Source: Rhizobium sp. (GTDB lineage: Bacteria > Pseudomonadota > Gammaproteobacteria > Burkholderiales > Thiobacillaceae). From it: 64,000 nt of DNA. Each line of letters starts with the position of its first letter. The first letter of the stretch is position 1. A program made the position numbers and the translations under genes. The notes under the pieces are model-generated. The model saw nothing but the letters and a program-made list of their open reading frames with translations, was not told the origin of the DNA and ran no database searches. Positions 40,226 to 48,769 of the stretch are shown piece after piece. The stretch spans positions 1 to 64,000 of the forward strand of contig JAIBEL010000073.1 in NCBI GenBank assembly GCA_019459285.1. The letters run 5' to 3'.

Positions 40226-40764
40226 CGCACGTTTCTGTGAGGCCCGCTAAAAACGTCCGGGTGCCGCGATCAGTAAAAGTGTGCAGTCTCATGAGCGCAG
40301 TCCCTGGGGGAGCTATGAACCGCGCGAGTGCTGACCAGGGAAGGGCAACTGCTGAGCGCCACAGTACCGTTTCATCCACTCCGGGGATGGCTGACAGACT
40401 GACCATCTCCATGGCGCTCGGCTCGCTCAAGGAGGCAATAAACCTTGAGGATAGTTGTTTCGTTCCTGCAAGAAAGCCTCGCTTATCAGGCTCCCTAGGC
40501 GCACTACACGAGGCTGTCGGTGATTTGGCTCAAGAGGATGTAGCAAATGTGGCGCACACTGTTACAAAAAATACCTTGATCGTTACAGAGTAAGGGTTAT
40601 TTTGAATGAGTGCCTCGATCAGGTATTCGCTCTTTTTATGATGACAGCCGTGATTTTACGCGTTGCGCACGAAGCCAAAATCCAATTTGTAATGCCTGGC
40701 ACGGCCTATGCTTAACCATTTTCAAAATATGTTTTTACCTTGCCACACTCGATAGGAGAGCAGA
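40226..40764. other. Long gap upstream of the Rieske oxygenase
   Basis: These 539 bases hold no gene I can support. An open frame at 40156-40593 overlaps the DsrC-like gene and shows no family features. No clear riboswitch fold was recognised. The last 120 bases contain an ACGT-type box at 40647-40662 and a -10-like TATGCT near 40707. Confidence 0.45.
40647..40662 (+). promoter_or_regulatory. ACGT-type box upstream of the Rieske oxygenase
   Basis: GCCGT-GATTTT-ACGCG keeps the CGT-N6-ACG core of the box. It lies 118 bases before the start at 40765, the same distance as for dsbD and the OmpW-like gene. The half sites are weaker than in the best copies. Confidence 0.4.
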
Positions 40765-41964
40765 ATGTCGCGTAATGAAATCGCATGGAAAGAGCAGCCC
40801 AAATTTCCGTCTACTCATTTTGTAGATACCCGGATTTATACGGATAACCAGATCTTCCGTGAGGAGCAGGAAAAGATTTTCAATAAATGCTGGATCATTG
40901 GCTGCCACGAATCGGAGTTGCCGAACGCGTTCGATTACCGCACTTTCCATCATCCTGGCGGGGCGCAGCTCTTTATGATCCGCGGCGAAGACATGAAGGT
41001 ACGGGCCTTCTACAACATCTGTCCGCATCGCGGCAACACGCTCCTCTACGATCCTGTCGGAAACGCTAAACGCATCACATGTATTTTCCATGCCTGGTCA
41101 TTCAGTCCGAAAGGCGAGTGCACGGATATCCCTCGTGGCAAGGAAGGTTACCAGGAGCGTTATGGCTGCAAGGACGCGAGTTTGCGTGAAGTGAAAAGCG
41201 AAGTGGGTTACGGTGGTTTCGTTTGGGTCAACGTGGACGACGACAGCTGCACGCTCAAGGAATATATTGGCGATGCGCTGGGCATGATGGAAGAGAATCT
41301 CAGTATGCCTTTGGAGGTCTTTACCTATCACAAGGCGATCGTCAATACGAATTACAAGTTGTGGCATGACACGAACAGCGAGTTCTACCACGACTACATG
41401 CATTACTTCAACCGTATCACGGGAATGATGCAGCCAGGCTACTTTGACCGCAAGTACAAAGGCTATCCGAACGGCCATGCATCGGTGGGTTCGATGGCGA
41501 TCAAATACGATGCTTACGCGGGCAGCCAGGAGCGCGCTGTCGGCTGGCCAGGCTTGGCGCCTGGCGGTTGGGTCCTGATCGATCTTTTCCCGGGAATGAC
41601 CTTCAATCTCCGTACGTCGGTACTGCGAATGGATACGGCCATCCCGTTGGGGCCGGACAAACTGATTATCGAATTCCGTGGATTGGGGCTGAAGAGCGAT
41701 ACGCCGGAACAGCGTGCTGAGCGAGTACGTGACCACAATACGATCTGGGGGCCGTTTGGCCGCAACTTGCATGAAGACCTGCTCGGTGTGCATGGACAAG
41801 GATTGGCCATGCGCGAGCGCAGCGACAGCAAATGGGTTCTGCATGGCCGTGAAGAAAACTCGACGATACATGATGAGGTTGGGATGCGGCACTTCTACGC
41901 TGAGTGGGGCAAGCGTATGGGGCGTCAAGCATCCGATCCCTTCAGCGACAACAAGTTGGCGTGA
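40765..41964 (+). CDS. Rieske oxygenase large subunit, methanesulfonate-monooxygenase (MsmA)-like
   Basis: A 399-residue oxygenase alpha subunit. The Rieske centre is CPHRGN near residue 89 and CIFHAW near residue 109, a CXH-X17-CX2H spacing. The mononuclear iron site has SEFYHDYMHYF near residue 208 and a later acidic residue in HEDLLG. The overall chain, the small partner subunit, and the neighbouring sulfonate-type importer and sulfite exporter favour a methanesulfonate or related C1-sulfonate monooxygenase. Characterised MsmA proteins are reported to have a longer spacer of 26 residues, so this is a divergent member and its substrate is not certain. An aromatic substrate is less likely from context. 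Confidence 0.83.
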   Translation: MSRNEIAWKEQPKFPSTHFVDTRIYTDNQIFREEQEKIFNKCWIIGCHESELPNAFDYRTFHHPGGAQLFMIRGEDMKVRAFYNICPHRGNTLLYDPVGNAKRITCIFHAWSFSPKGECTDIPRGKEGYQERYGCKDASLREVKSEVGYGGFVWVNVDDDSCTLKEYIGDALGMMEENLSMPLEVFTYHKAIVNTNYKLWHDTNSEFYHDYMHYFNRITGMMQPGYFDRKYKGYPNGHASVGSMAIKYDAYAGSQERAVGWPGLAPGGWVLIDLFPGMTFNLRTSVLRMDTAIPLGPDKLIIEFRGLGLKSDTPEQRAERVRDHNTIWGPFGRNLHEDLLGVHGQGLAMRERSDSKWVLHGREENSTIHDEVGMRHFYAEWGKRMGRQASDPFSDNKLA

Positions 41965-42043
41965 GCCATGTTGATGCTTTGTGCCGCAAGTGTGACGACA
42001 ACCGTTTGCAGGCTTTCATTACTTCAATACGAGGACGACTGGC

Positions 42044-42505
42044 GTGACGCCCAAACAATTAATTGATGAACTGATTTACCGGTCCTCCCTTGCGATGGAC
42101 AGTAAGGACTTTACTGGATTCCTTGACTTGTGCGATCCGGCATTTCGCTATGCCATCACTGCCTATATCCCGGAAATCCGCAAAGAAATAACCTGGCTTG
42201 AACATGATAAAGATGGCATGAAGGTCCTGTTCGACAACTTGCCCAGGCACAACAGCGACCATTCGTCGCTAACTCGTCACGTTACGGTGTATACCGTTGA
42301 ACAGGACGAAGCCAAGCAACAGGCCAAAACGATCAGTGCGTTACAGGTCTTCAAGACAACGCTGGATGGTGGCGTGACCGAACTGTTCGCGGTGGGAAAA
42401 ATCTACGACACCATCTCCATGAATGGGGGCAATCCAAAGTTGCTGGACCGGAATGTCCGCTTGGATACGCGAATGCTCGGTATCGGTTTCCACATTCCGC
42501 TTTGA
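42044..42505 (+). CDS. Rieske oxygenase small subunit, MsmB-like
   Basis: A 153-residue beta subunit of the NTF2-like ring-hydroxylating oxygenase class. It starts with GTG at 42044. Family-type segments are RHNSDHSSLTRHVTVYTV near residue 68 and LDTRMLGIGFHIPL at the C-terminus. It pairs with the large subunit encoded before it. A gap of 79 bases without a gene separates the two. Confidence 0.82.
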   Translation: MTPKQLIDELIYRSSLAMDSKDFTGFLDLCDPAFRYAITAYIPEIRKEITWLEHDKDGMKVLFDNLPRHNSDHSSLTRHVTVYTVEQDEAKQQAKTISALQVFKTTLDGGVTELFAVGKIYDTISMNGGNPKLLDRNVRLDTRMLGIGFHIPL

Positions 42506-42529
42506 TGGCTTTAATGGGCTAACAGCGCT

Positions 42530-43567
42530 ATGAAAATCCAGGTCAATGCCAGAAACCGCGCACATCATTTTAATGCGACCGAAGGGGAAAAATTACTTTA
42601 CGCTGGATTGAGTGGTGCTGTTGGCCTGCCCTATGAATGTGGTAGTGGAACATGTGGAACGTGCAAGGCGCGGCTGATCTCGGGAGAGATTGTCGATGCT
42701 TGGCCCGATGCGCCAGGGCGCAAATACCTGAAGGGTGATGACGAATTTCTGATGTGTCAGTGTGTTGCCAAGACTGATGCCTCGATCGAAGTGGCGAGCT
42801 TTGTCCAGACTATGGAAGCGGGTGTCTGCGTACCTGCCGCCTTGAAGGGGCATATCAGTTCGGCCAAGCTGCTGACGTCCGACGTGATCCATCTTCAGAT
42901 CAAACTGAGCCAGCCGATGGAGTTTGATGCCGGCCAGTTTGTGATGGTCCAGGTACCCGGGGTGGCAGGGTTCCGCGGTTGGTCAATGGTGAACTATCAG
43001 CGTGAAGCGGAAAGCCTCGAATTCATCATCAAGAAGAAGCCGGGGGGTGGGATATCAGAATGGCTGTTCAATAGCCAGTGCACAGGTGTGGAGGTCGAGG
43101 TGTTTGGACCTTTGGGCCATGCGACTTTTTACCCGGGCTTGTCAAAAAACATACTTTGTATTGCCGGTGGCAGCGGCATTGCGGGAATGGTATCCATCCT
43201 GTCGCGGGCTGCGCAGGATGATTATTTCCGCCAATATCGGGGTGATGTGTTCTTCGGTGTGCAGACGCTGAAGGATGCCTTTTTCCTCGATGAATTTTCT
43301 CGTTTGCGGGCCCAATGCGGTGACAAGCTGAATGTGACCATCGCCCTGTCAAAAGAGGATCCTCCCGCTTCTGCCCTGAGCGACTACCCGCACCTGAAGT
43401 TCGACACGGGGTATGTGCATGATGTAGCGGGGCGTCATATGCAGGGCAATTATGAAAACGTCAGGGCCTATCTTGCCGGCCCGCCGCCGATGGTGGATGC
43501 AACCGTCCGAATATTACTTCAGGCGCGACTGGCCACCGACAACATCTGTTATGACAAATTCAGTTAG
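42530..43567 (+). CDS. Oxygenase reductase, MsmD-like (ferredoxin + FNR)
   Basis: A 345-residue electron-transfer protein with an N-terminal plant-type [2Fe-2S] domain (ligands in ECGSGTCGTCKARL near residue 36 and MCQC near residue 76), an FAD domain (RGWSMVNY near residue 151) and an NAD-binding domain (AGGSGIAG near residue 214, AGPPP near 314). It is the same architecture as the reductase at 14345. It feeds electrons from NADH to the Rieske ferredoxin and oxygenase encoded around it. Confidence 0.88.
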   Translation: MKIQVNARNRAHHFNATEGEKLLYAGLSGAVGLPYECGSGTCGTCKARLISGEIVDAWPDAPGRKYLKGDDEFLMCQCVAKTDASIEVASFVQTMEAGVCVPAALKGHISSAKLLTSDVIHLQIKLSQPMEFDAGQFVMVQVPGVAGFRGWSMVNYQREAESLEFIIKKKPGGGISEWLFNSQCTGVEVEVFGPLGHATFYPGLSKNILCIAGGSGIAGMVSILSRAAQDDYFRQYRGDVFFGVQTLKDAFFLDEFSRLRAQCGDKLNVTIALSKEDPPASALSDYPHLKFDTGYVHDVAGRHMQGNYENVRAYLAGPPPMVDATVRILLQARLATDNICYDKFS

Positions 43568-43577
43568 GAATGGCGGA

Positions 43578-44303
43578 ATGAGCAAGATACGCATATGCAA
43601 TACGGCTGAAATTCCCAGCAACGGGATGAAAGACTATGACGTCGAGGGTGGCCTCAAGGTCCTCATAGCCAACGCGGGCGATTGTTATTACGCATATCAA
43701 GGTGTTTGCCCCCACCAGGAAGTCTGCCTGGCCGAGGGCTATTACGATGGCGCGGTACTTACCTGCCACCAGCATTTATGGCAGTGGGACATTACCACTG
43801 GCAAAGCGCTCGGCCTCGCCGAGGCGCCTCTTGAAAAATACGAAGTGAAGGTTGAGGACGGTGAAATATTCGTCTTGCAATCCAGCGCGCTGAAGGCGGC
43901 ACAGTTGTTCATGGATGTGTCTGGCGACACCCTGCAACGGCTTGATTCGCTCGCTCGCCGTGAGAAATATGAAAGCGGAAGCACCCTCTACAACATCGGC
44001 GATCCAACCGATGATCTCTATATTCTCGATTCAGGCCGCGTTGAGTTTCTCATTGGCCGCGATGGCACCAGCCCTGCCGGGTTTGTCTTGCATAAGGGGG
44101 AAGTGTTTGGATGGGCGGCATTACTCGAGAATCAGGCGCGTCGGATTGCAAAGGCCACTTGCCTGGAAGACTCCGTCCTGTTGCGGCTGAATGGCGAGGA
44201 AACCTTGAAAGTCCTCGAATCTGATCCGGCATCGGGATATCTCGTCATGCGTAAGCTTTCGACGCTGATCACTCGACATCTGGGTTCCCAAGGAGAGAAA
44301 TAG
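43578..44303 (+). CDS. Rieske ferredoxin fused to a cyclic-nucleotide-binding-type domain
   Basis: A 241-residue protein with two parts. Residues about 1-105 are a Rieske ferredoxin with CPHQEVC near residue 44 and CHQHLW near residue 63. Residues about 115-235 are a Crp-type cNMP-binding domain with GDPTDDLYILDSGRVEFLIG near residue 141 and HKGEVFGWAALLE near residue 172. The usual oxygenase ferredoxin (MsmC) is only the first part. The same kind of sensor domain is found at the N-terminus of the permease at 45739, so both the oxygenase and the importer may respond to the same signal. Confidence 0.85.
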   Translation: MSKIRICNTAEIPSNGMKDYDVEGGLKVLIANAGDCYYAYQGVCPHQEVCLAEGYYDGAVLTCHQHLWQWDITTGKALGLAEAPLEKYEVKVEDGEIFVLQSSALKAAQLFMDVSGDTLQRLDSLARREKYESGSTLYNIGDPTDDLYILDSGRVEFLIGRDGTSPAGFVLHKGEVFGWAALLENQARRIAKATCLEDSVLLRLNGEETLKVLESDPASGYLVMRKLSTLITRHLGSQGEK

Positions 44304-44438
44304 CCAAAACACTAATAGCGGGATGAGCACCAAGACTTTGCGTTGCACAGCATATGAGTTTCGTACAGATATCAAAGAGTAATCAATATTGATTATGACC
44401 CGTAGCAGGGAAGTGTCTAACAAGAGGAGAACTTCATC

Positions 44439-45593
44439 ATGACTTGCCTTACGAATTGGTTGGATCGTTGCACTTGTCTCGCACTGGCAGCTTTAGTTGC
44501 GACTTTTGGCCTCACTGTCGGGAGCGTGTCTTCTGCGTTCGCAGGTGAGAATAACTATGGGAAAGTGGGTGACCCTATTCACCTGGTTGTGGGCTATCAG
44601 CCGTATTACACGGAGTCCTGGTCCGGTGTGGTAATGCAGCCCATGAAGTTTTATGAGAAATACCTGCCCAAGGGATCCACGGTCGAATTCTCGATCGGTT
44701 TGCAGGGCGCCGTTATCGTCAATGCAATGTTGGCAGGCAAGCAGGATATCGGCTACATGGGAGATATGCCCGCCATTGTTTCAACCACCAAACAGAATGT
44801 CGCGGATCTTCGTATCGTTGCGACAGCAGGTTTAGGCTTCGATCAATGCAATATATTTCTTGCAAAGAACGATGCCCCTAAATTTGCCAATCAGACAGAT
44901 GCCATCAAATGGCTGAACGGCAAACGGGTGGCCGTGCCAAAAGGCTCTTGCACGGATCGCTTTGCTCAAGCCGTGTTCAAGAAAATGGGTGTTGAACCTG
45001 CAAGTTACCTGAATCAGAACATTGAGGTCATTACCAGCGGTTTCCGGGCTGGCAAGATTGATGCCGCGGTTATTTGGGAGCCTACAGCGTCCCGCCTGGT
45101 GCTTGAAGGCCTCGCCAAGCGCATCGCGTCCGGTACGGCAGTGAATGAAAACGACGGTGGATTCATTGTCATGCGCAACGACCTGATACAGCAGCGTCCT
45201 GACGTCGTTAAGGCATGGCTGAATGCCGAACTCGATGCCCAGCAATATCTGGCTGATCCGAAAAACGCAGAAAAGATTGCGCGTATGGTGAAGGATCAAA
45301 CCACTGGCTTCACGGAAAAGGTTCTCTGGACATCACTGTACGGCGAATATCCGGAAGCCCAAGGGGGTACCGCGGTACGGCTCCAGCTGCCTTACACAAT
45401 CAGCCCGGAAGCTTCGGCGCTAATCAAAAAAGCCGCTACCTTCCTTTATTCCGTGAAGAGCATCAATACGCCTACATTGCGTGCAGATGCCGTCATGCCG
45501 CAATTCACCGAGGCGATATTGAAAGAAAGAGGCCTGAAGAGCCCGGTCGGCGTGGTCAAGGCCTTGCCAGCTTCCGCATATAAAGGCGAGTAA
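44439..45593 (+). CDS. Periplasmic binding protein of the second importer
   Basis: A 384-residue protein with a signal peptide (about 1-35, ending AFA). It has VGYQPYYTESWSGVVMQPM near residue 48, MGDMPAIV near residue 107 and a C-terminal PVGVVKALPASAYKGE that matches the end of the binding protein at 25943. It belongs to the sulfonate/taurine/nitrate class. Its place after the MsmABDC-like genes suggests that it binds the same compound the oxygenase uses. It has its own gap of 135 bases upstream, likely with a promoter that I could not define. Confidence 0.88.
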   Translation: MTCLTNWLDRCTCLALAALVATFGLTVGSVSSAFAGENNYGKVGDPIHLVVGYQPYYTESWSGVVMQPMKFYEKYLPKGSTVEFSIGLQGAVIVNAMLAGKQDIGYMGDMPAIVSTTKQNVADLRIVATAGLGFDQCNIFLAKNDAPKFANQTDAIKWLNGKRVAVPKGSCTDRFAQAVFKKMGVEPASYLNQNIEVITSGFRAGKIDAAVIWEPTASRLVLEGLAKRIASGTAVNENDGGFIVMRNDLIQQRPDVVKAWLNAELDAQQYLADPKNAEKIARMVKDQTTGFTEKVLWTSLYGEYPEAQGGTAVRLQLPYTISPEASALIKKAATFLYSVKSINTPTLRADAVMPQFTEAILKERGLKSPVGVVKALPASAYKGE

Positions 45594-45738
45594 CGCTCCA
45601 ACACAATTTATCAGGACTGTTTCCAGCTGTGCGCATGGCTTGACGCGTACGGCTGGCGGGAGTCTTGACTTCTGAAATACATCGGCGCCACCGCCGGCGC
45701 CCAAGGTTTCAGACAGTAGAGCTTCAAGAGGAATATAA

Positions 45739-47061
45739 ATGGACCAGAACCAAACTGTAGCCTTGCTGAAGCGATCGATGCCATTCCAGACGGTCCCGGG
45801 CGAGATGCTCGATGCCATTGCCAAGCTGGCTCGATATGAGTCTTATGCTCGAGGGGATGTCATTTATCACCAGGGCGATTTTGCTGACGATGTTTATATC
45901 GTGTCCTCCGGTACGGTGCAGCACACGCTTGGGATTGGCTTCCAGGCGACCCACCCGGAAAAAATCCTGCATAGCGGCGATGTATTTGGCTGGGCAGCGG
46001 TGCTCGATAATCAGCGCAGCCGTTTGGCGAAGACCGTCTGCATGGAACGGACTGAACTGATCCGGATCAACGGCGAGGAACTGATCAATCTCTTCAGGGC
46101 TTCGCCCGAAACCGGCGATATTGTCATGAGCCGCTTCGCGACCATGATCAATAAGGAATATACCTTGCCTGAAGAAGTGGCGGGGCATGTCCCGCATTTC
46201 ACGCAAGTGCCGGTCACCATGGCCACCGGTTTGACCTTGACGATGTTCCGTCTGTCGCAGTGGCTGAAAAGTCCAAAGCCCTATCTGATGTTCACGGGAT
46301 TCGGAATCCTGTTGGCTACCTGGTATTTCACAGTCGAGGTCTGGAAATTGCCCAGGTTTGCGGACATGCCGGGATTGACCGTGGTGATGAAAGAGTGGTT
46401 CAGCAAAGACCCGGTATATGGCTTATCTATCTATACGCCTGAGTATTACCAGCATATCTGGGTCAGCGTTCGCCGAATCCTGATTGCATTCTTCCTTGCC
46501 ACGGTCCTTGGCGTACCGCTGGGGCTATTTCTAGGCTGGTCCAAGACGTTCCGCGAATACGTCTTCCCTGTTTTTGAAACGTTGCGCCCCATTCCAATTC
46601 TTGCCTGGGTGCCTCTGGCGATCCTGATGTTCCAGGGTTCCGAAACGCCCGTTATCTTCCTTACCTTTCTTGCATCTTTCTATGCCACCGCCCTGAATAC
46701 CATGCTGGGCGTCGAAACTATCGACGAGTCTTACAGCCGGGCGGCCGCCTGTCTCGGCGCAAGCAAGTGGCAAACCTTTAAGGAAGTAATTGTGCCGGGT
46801 GCCATGCCATTTATGTTTACAGGCCTGCAAATCTCAATCGGTGTTGCCTGGTTCTCTCTGGTGGCAGGAGAAATGGTGTCTGGAGAGTTCGGGCTGGGTT
46901 ATGTGATCAACACGTCTTATACGATGGTTCGCTATCCGACTATCGTGATCGGCATGATCACACTGGGCATAGTTGGCTACACCTCTAGCGCCCTCGTGCG
47001 CATGGCAGGTGACTACATGATGCAGTGGCGAGTCCGTGAACTTGCCTTGGGAGGTCGTTAA
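45739..47061 (+). CDS. ABC permease with an N-terminal cyclic-nucleotide-binding-type domain
   Basis: A 440-residue protein. Residues about 10-140 form a Crp-type sensor domain (GDFADDVYIVSSGTVQHTLG near residue 49, HSGDVFGWAAVLDNQRSRLAK near residue 78), and residues about 170-440 are a SsuC/TauC-type permease (LRPIPILAWVPLAILMF near residue 284, AACLGASKWQTFKEVIVPGAMP near residue 337). The permease at 22522 in the first importer lacks the sensor domain. The domain could let a cytoplasmic ligand gate transport. Confidence 0.88.
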   Translation: MDQNQTVALLKRSMPFQTVPGEMLDAIAKLARYESYARGDVIYHQGDFADDVYIVSSGTVQHTLGIGFQATHPEKILHSGDVFGWAAVLDNQRSRLAKTVCMERTELIRINGEELINLFRASPETGDIVMSRFATMINKEYTLPEEVAGHVPHFTQVPVTMATGLTLTMFRLSQWLKSPKPYLMFTGFGILLATWYFTVEVWKLPRFADMPGLTVVMKEWFSKDPVYGLSIYTPEYYQHIWVSVRRILIAFFLATVLGVPLGLFLGWSKTFREYVFPVFETLRPIPILAWVPLAILMFQGSETPVIFLTFLASFYATALNTMLGVETIDESYSRAAACLGASKWQTFKEVIVPGAMPFMFTGLQISIGVAWFSLVAGEMVSGEFGLGYVINTSYTMVRYPTIVIGMITLGIVGYTSSALVRMAGDYMMQWRVRELALGGR

Positions 47062-47924
47062 TGAGTGCCGTGTTGCAAAAAGCCGATAAGGCTGAAAAAG
47101 GAGCATTGAAAGGTGCAATCCGGATTGAAGATGTAGTCAAGATCTATGATCCGGAAGGTGCTGCGGTGATGGCTGTTGACCATTGTTCGCTTGATATCCC
47201 AGCTGGGGAAATATGCATGATCGTCGGGCCATCCGGCTGTGGAAAAACCACATTGTTGAATGCGATTGCAGGGTTTCACAGTATCAGTTCGGGCAAGATC
47301 TTCCTTGATAACGAACTCCTGTGCGGGCCCGAGAAACCCATGGCCCAGCCTGGCTCTGATCGCATTGTGGTGTTTCAGAACGGTGCGCTGTTTCCATGGA
47401 AATCCAACCTGGACAATGTCGCTTTCGGCCCATTGATGCAAGGCAAGTTGGGTAAAAAGGAAATCTACGACAAAGCCCGCAGCATGATGGCGGATGCAGG
47501 TCTAAGCGGGACCGAGCACAATTTTCCCGGCGAAGTGTCCTCCGGCTTGCGCCGTCGGGTAGAGATTGTACGGGCCCTGATGAATGAACCCAAGGTATTG
47601 CTGTTCGACGAACCTTATCGCGCACTCGACTCGCTCACCAAATCGGTGATGCATGAGGCGCTACTGGAAATTTATTACAAAAACAAAGTCACTATCTTCT
47701 TTATCACCCACGATCTGGAAGAAGCGATCTTTCTTGGACATCGACTCGTCATCATGTCCTCGCGTCCATGCAAGCCGAAGAAAATCATTGATGTCGATAT
47801 CCCTCACCCGCGCGATTACAGCGTGCTCACCAGTACACGATATCGCCAACTGATGGATGAAACGATAGAACTCGTACATGAAGAAGCCAAGAAGGCTTTT
47901 TCGGCCGGCGAGAAAGAAGGATAG
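47061..47924 (+). CDS. ABC importer ATPase of the second importer (1)
   Basis: A 287-residue ATPase overlapping the permease stop by one base. Walker A GPSGCGKTT, Q-loop VFQNGALFPWK, signature VSSGLRRRVEIVRAL (degenerate), Walker B VLLFDEPYRALD and ITHDLEEA. The C-terminal tail HEEAKKAFSAGEKEG matches the ATPase at 23334. It would drive the permease encoded just before it. Confidence 0.92.
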   Translation: MSAVLQKADKAEKGALKGAIRIEDVVKIYDPEGAAVMAVDHCSLDIPAGEICMIVGPSGCGKTTLLNAIAGFHSISSGKIFLDNELLCGPEKPMAQPGSDRIVVFQNGALFPWKSNLDNVAFGPLMQGKLGKKEIYDKARSMMADAGLSGTEHNFPGEVSSGLRRRVEIVRALMNEPKVLLFDEPYRALDSLTKSVMHEALLEIYYKNKVTIFFITHDLEEAIFLGHRLVIMSSRPCKPKKIIDVDIPHPRDYSVLTSTRYRQLMDETIELVHEEAKKAFSAGEKEG

Positions 47925-47929
47925 ACGAA

Positions 47930-48766
47930 ATGAATGCGACCAAACGTTTCAGAAAAGCACTATTTAATCGATCCAAACTACGTGCTGTCATTGCCATTTT
48001 CGTGTTTCTCGTATTGTGGGAGATCGGCTCACGGTCGAAGGACTGGTTCGGGTTTGCCGTGCCATGGATTGGCCATATCCCGGCGCCAACCGCAGTTGTG
48101 GTCGCGTGGTACGGATTGATTGGCGACCCCGGCTACTGGCAAAGCTGGTATATGAGCACGCTCCGTGTACTGGCGGGATTCTTTGCTGCCATGGTGGTCG
48201 GGATTCCCCTCGGCCTATTCATGGCAGTGAACAAGACATTCAACGGCCTGGCCTTTCCTTCTTTTGAAATATTGCGACCGATCCCGCCACTGGCCTGGGT
48301 TCCGGCATCGATCATTTTCTGGCCAAGCCAGGAATTGTCCATTGCATTCGTTACTTTTCTCGGAGCCTTTTTCACGATCGTGATAAATGTTCTGGGAGGT
48401 GCGAAATCCATTGATCCCCGCTATTTCCAGTCCGCGCAGTCGATGGGCTCTTCGCAATGGGATGTCTTTCGACGTGTCGTCCTTCCGGCAACGCTTCCTT
48501 CGATCGTCGTAGGGTCTGCCGTAGGCATGGGGATCACCTGGGAAGTCGTGGTCGCTGCCGAAATGATTTCGGGCGGGGGTGGGTCGGGTGGTTCGGGGGG
48601 TGGTTCGGGGGGTGGATTGGGCTTTTTCATCTGGAATTCATATGTCGGTGGGTCATACGAACAGATTGTCGTCGGCATGATCAGTATCGGCATCGCTGGA
48701 TTCATATCCAGCGAACTTTTACGAAAACTCGGTAGTTACTTAACCCCATGGTTGAGAAAACGGTAA
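47930..48766 (+). CDS. ABC permease of the second importer (2), with Gly/Ser insertion
   Basis: A 278-residue permease with about six helices and the family stretch LRPIPPLAWVPASIIFWP near residue 116. At the position where the paralogue at 24242 reads AEMISGGNGLG, this one has AEMISGGGGSGGSGGG followed by SGGGLGF, about ten extra glycine and serine residues. The DNA there (about 48572-48618) is a short tandem repeat of GGTTCGGGGG-like units, so the insertion arose by repeat expansion. The rest of the chain is intact. Confidence 0.88.
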   Translation: MNATKRFRKALFNRSKLRAVIAIFVFLVLWEIGSRSKDWFGFAVPWIGHIPAPTAVVVAWYGLIGDPGYWQSWYMSTLRVLAGFFAAMVVGIPLGLFMAVNKTFNGLAFPSFEILRPIPPLAWVPASIIFWPSQELSIAFVTFLGAFFTIVINVLGGAKSIDPRYFQSAQSMGSSQWDVFRRVVLPATLPSIVVGSAVGMGITWEVVVAAEMISGGGGSGGSGGGSGGGLGFFIWNSYVGGSYEQIVVGMISIGIAGFISSELLRKLGSYLTPWLRKR

Positions 48767-48769
48767 AGG

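Noticed and set aside
40156-40593. A 145-codon frame between the DsrC-like gene and the Rieske oxygenase
   Set aside because: It overlaps the DsrC-like gene and shows no domain; the gap is treated as non-coding.
40226-40640. A possible riboswitch or structured RNA upstream of the Rieske oxygenase
   Set aside because: No conserved riboswitch box could be recognised and stems found by eye were short.
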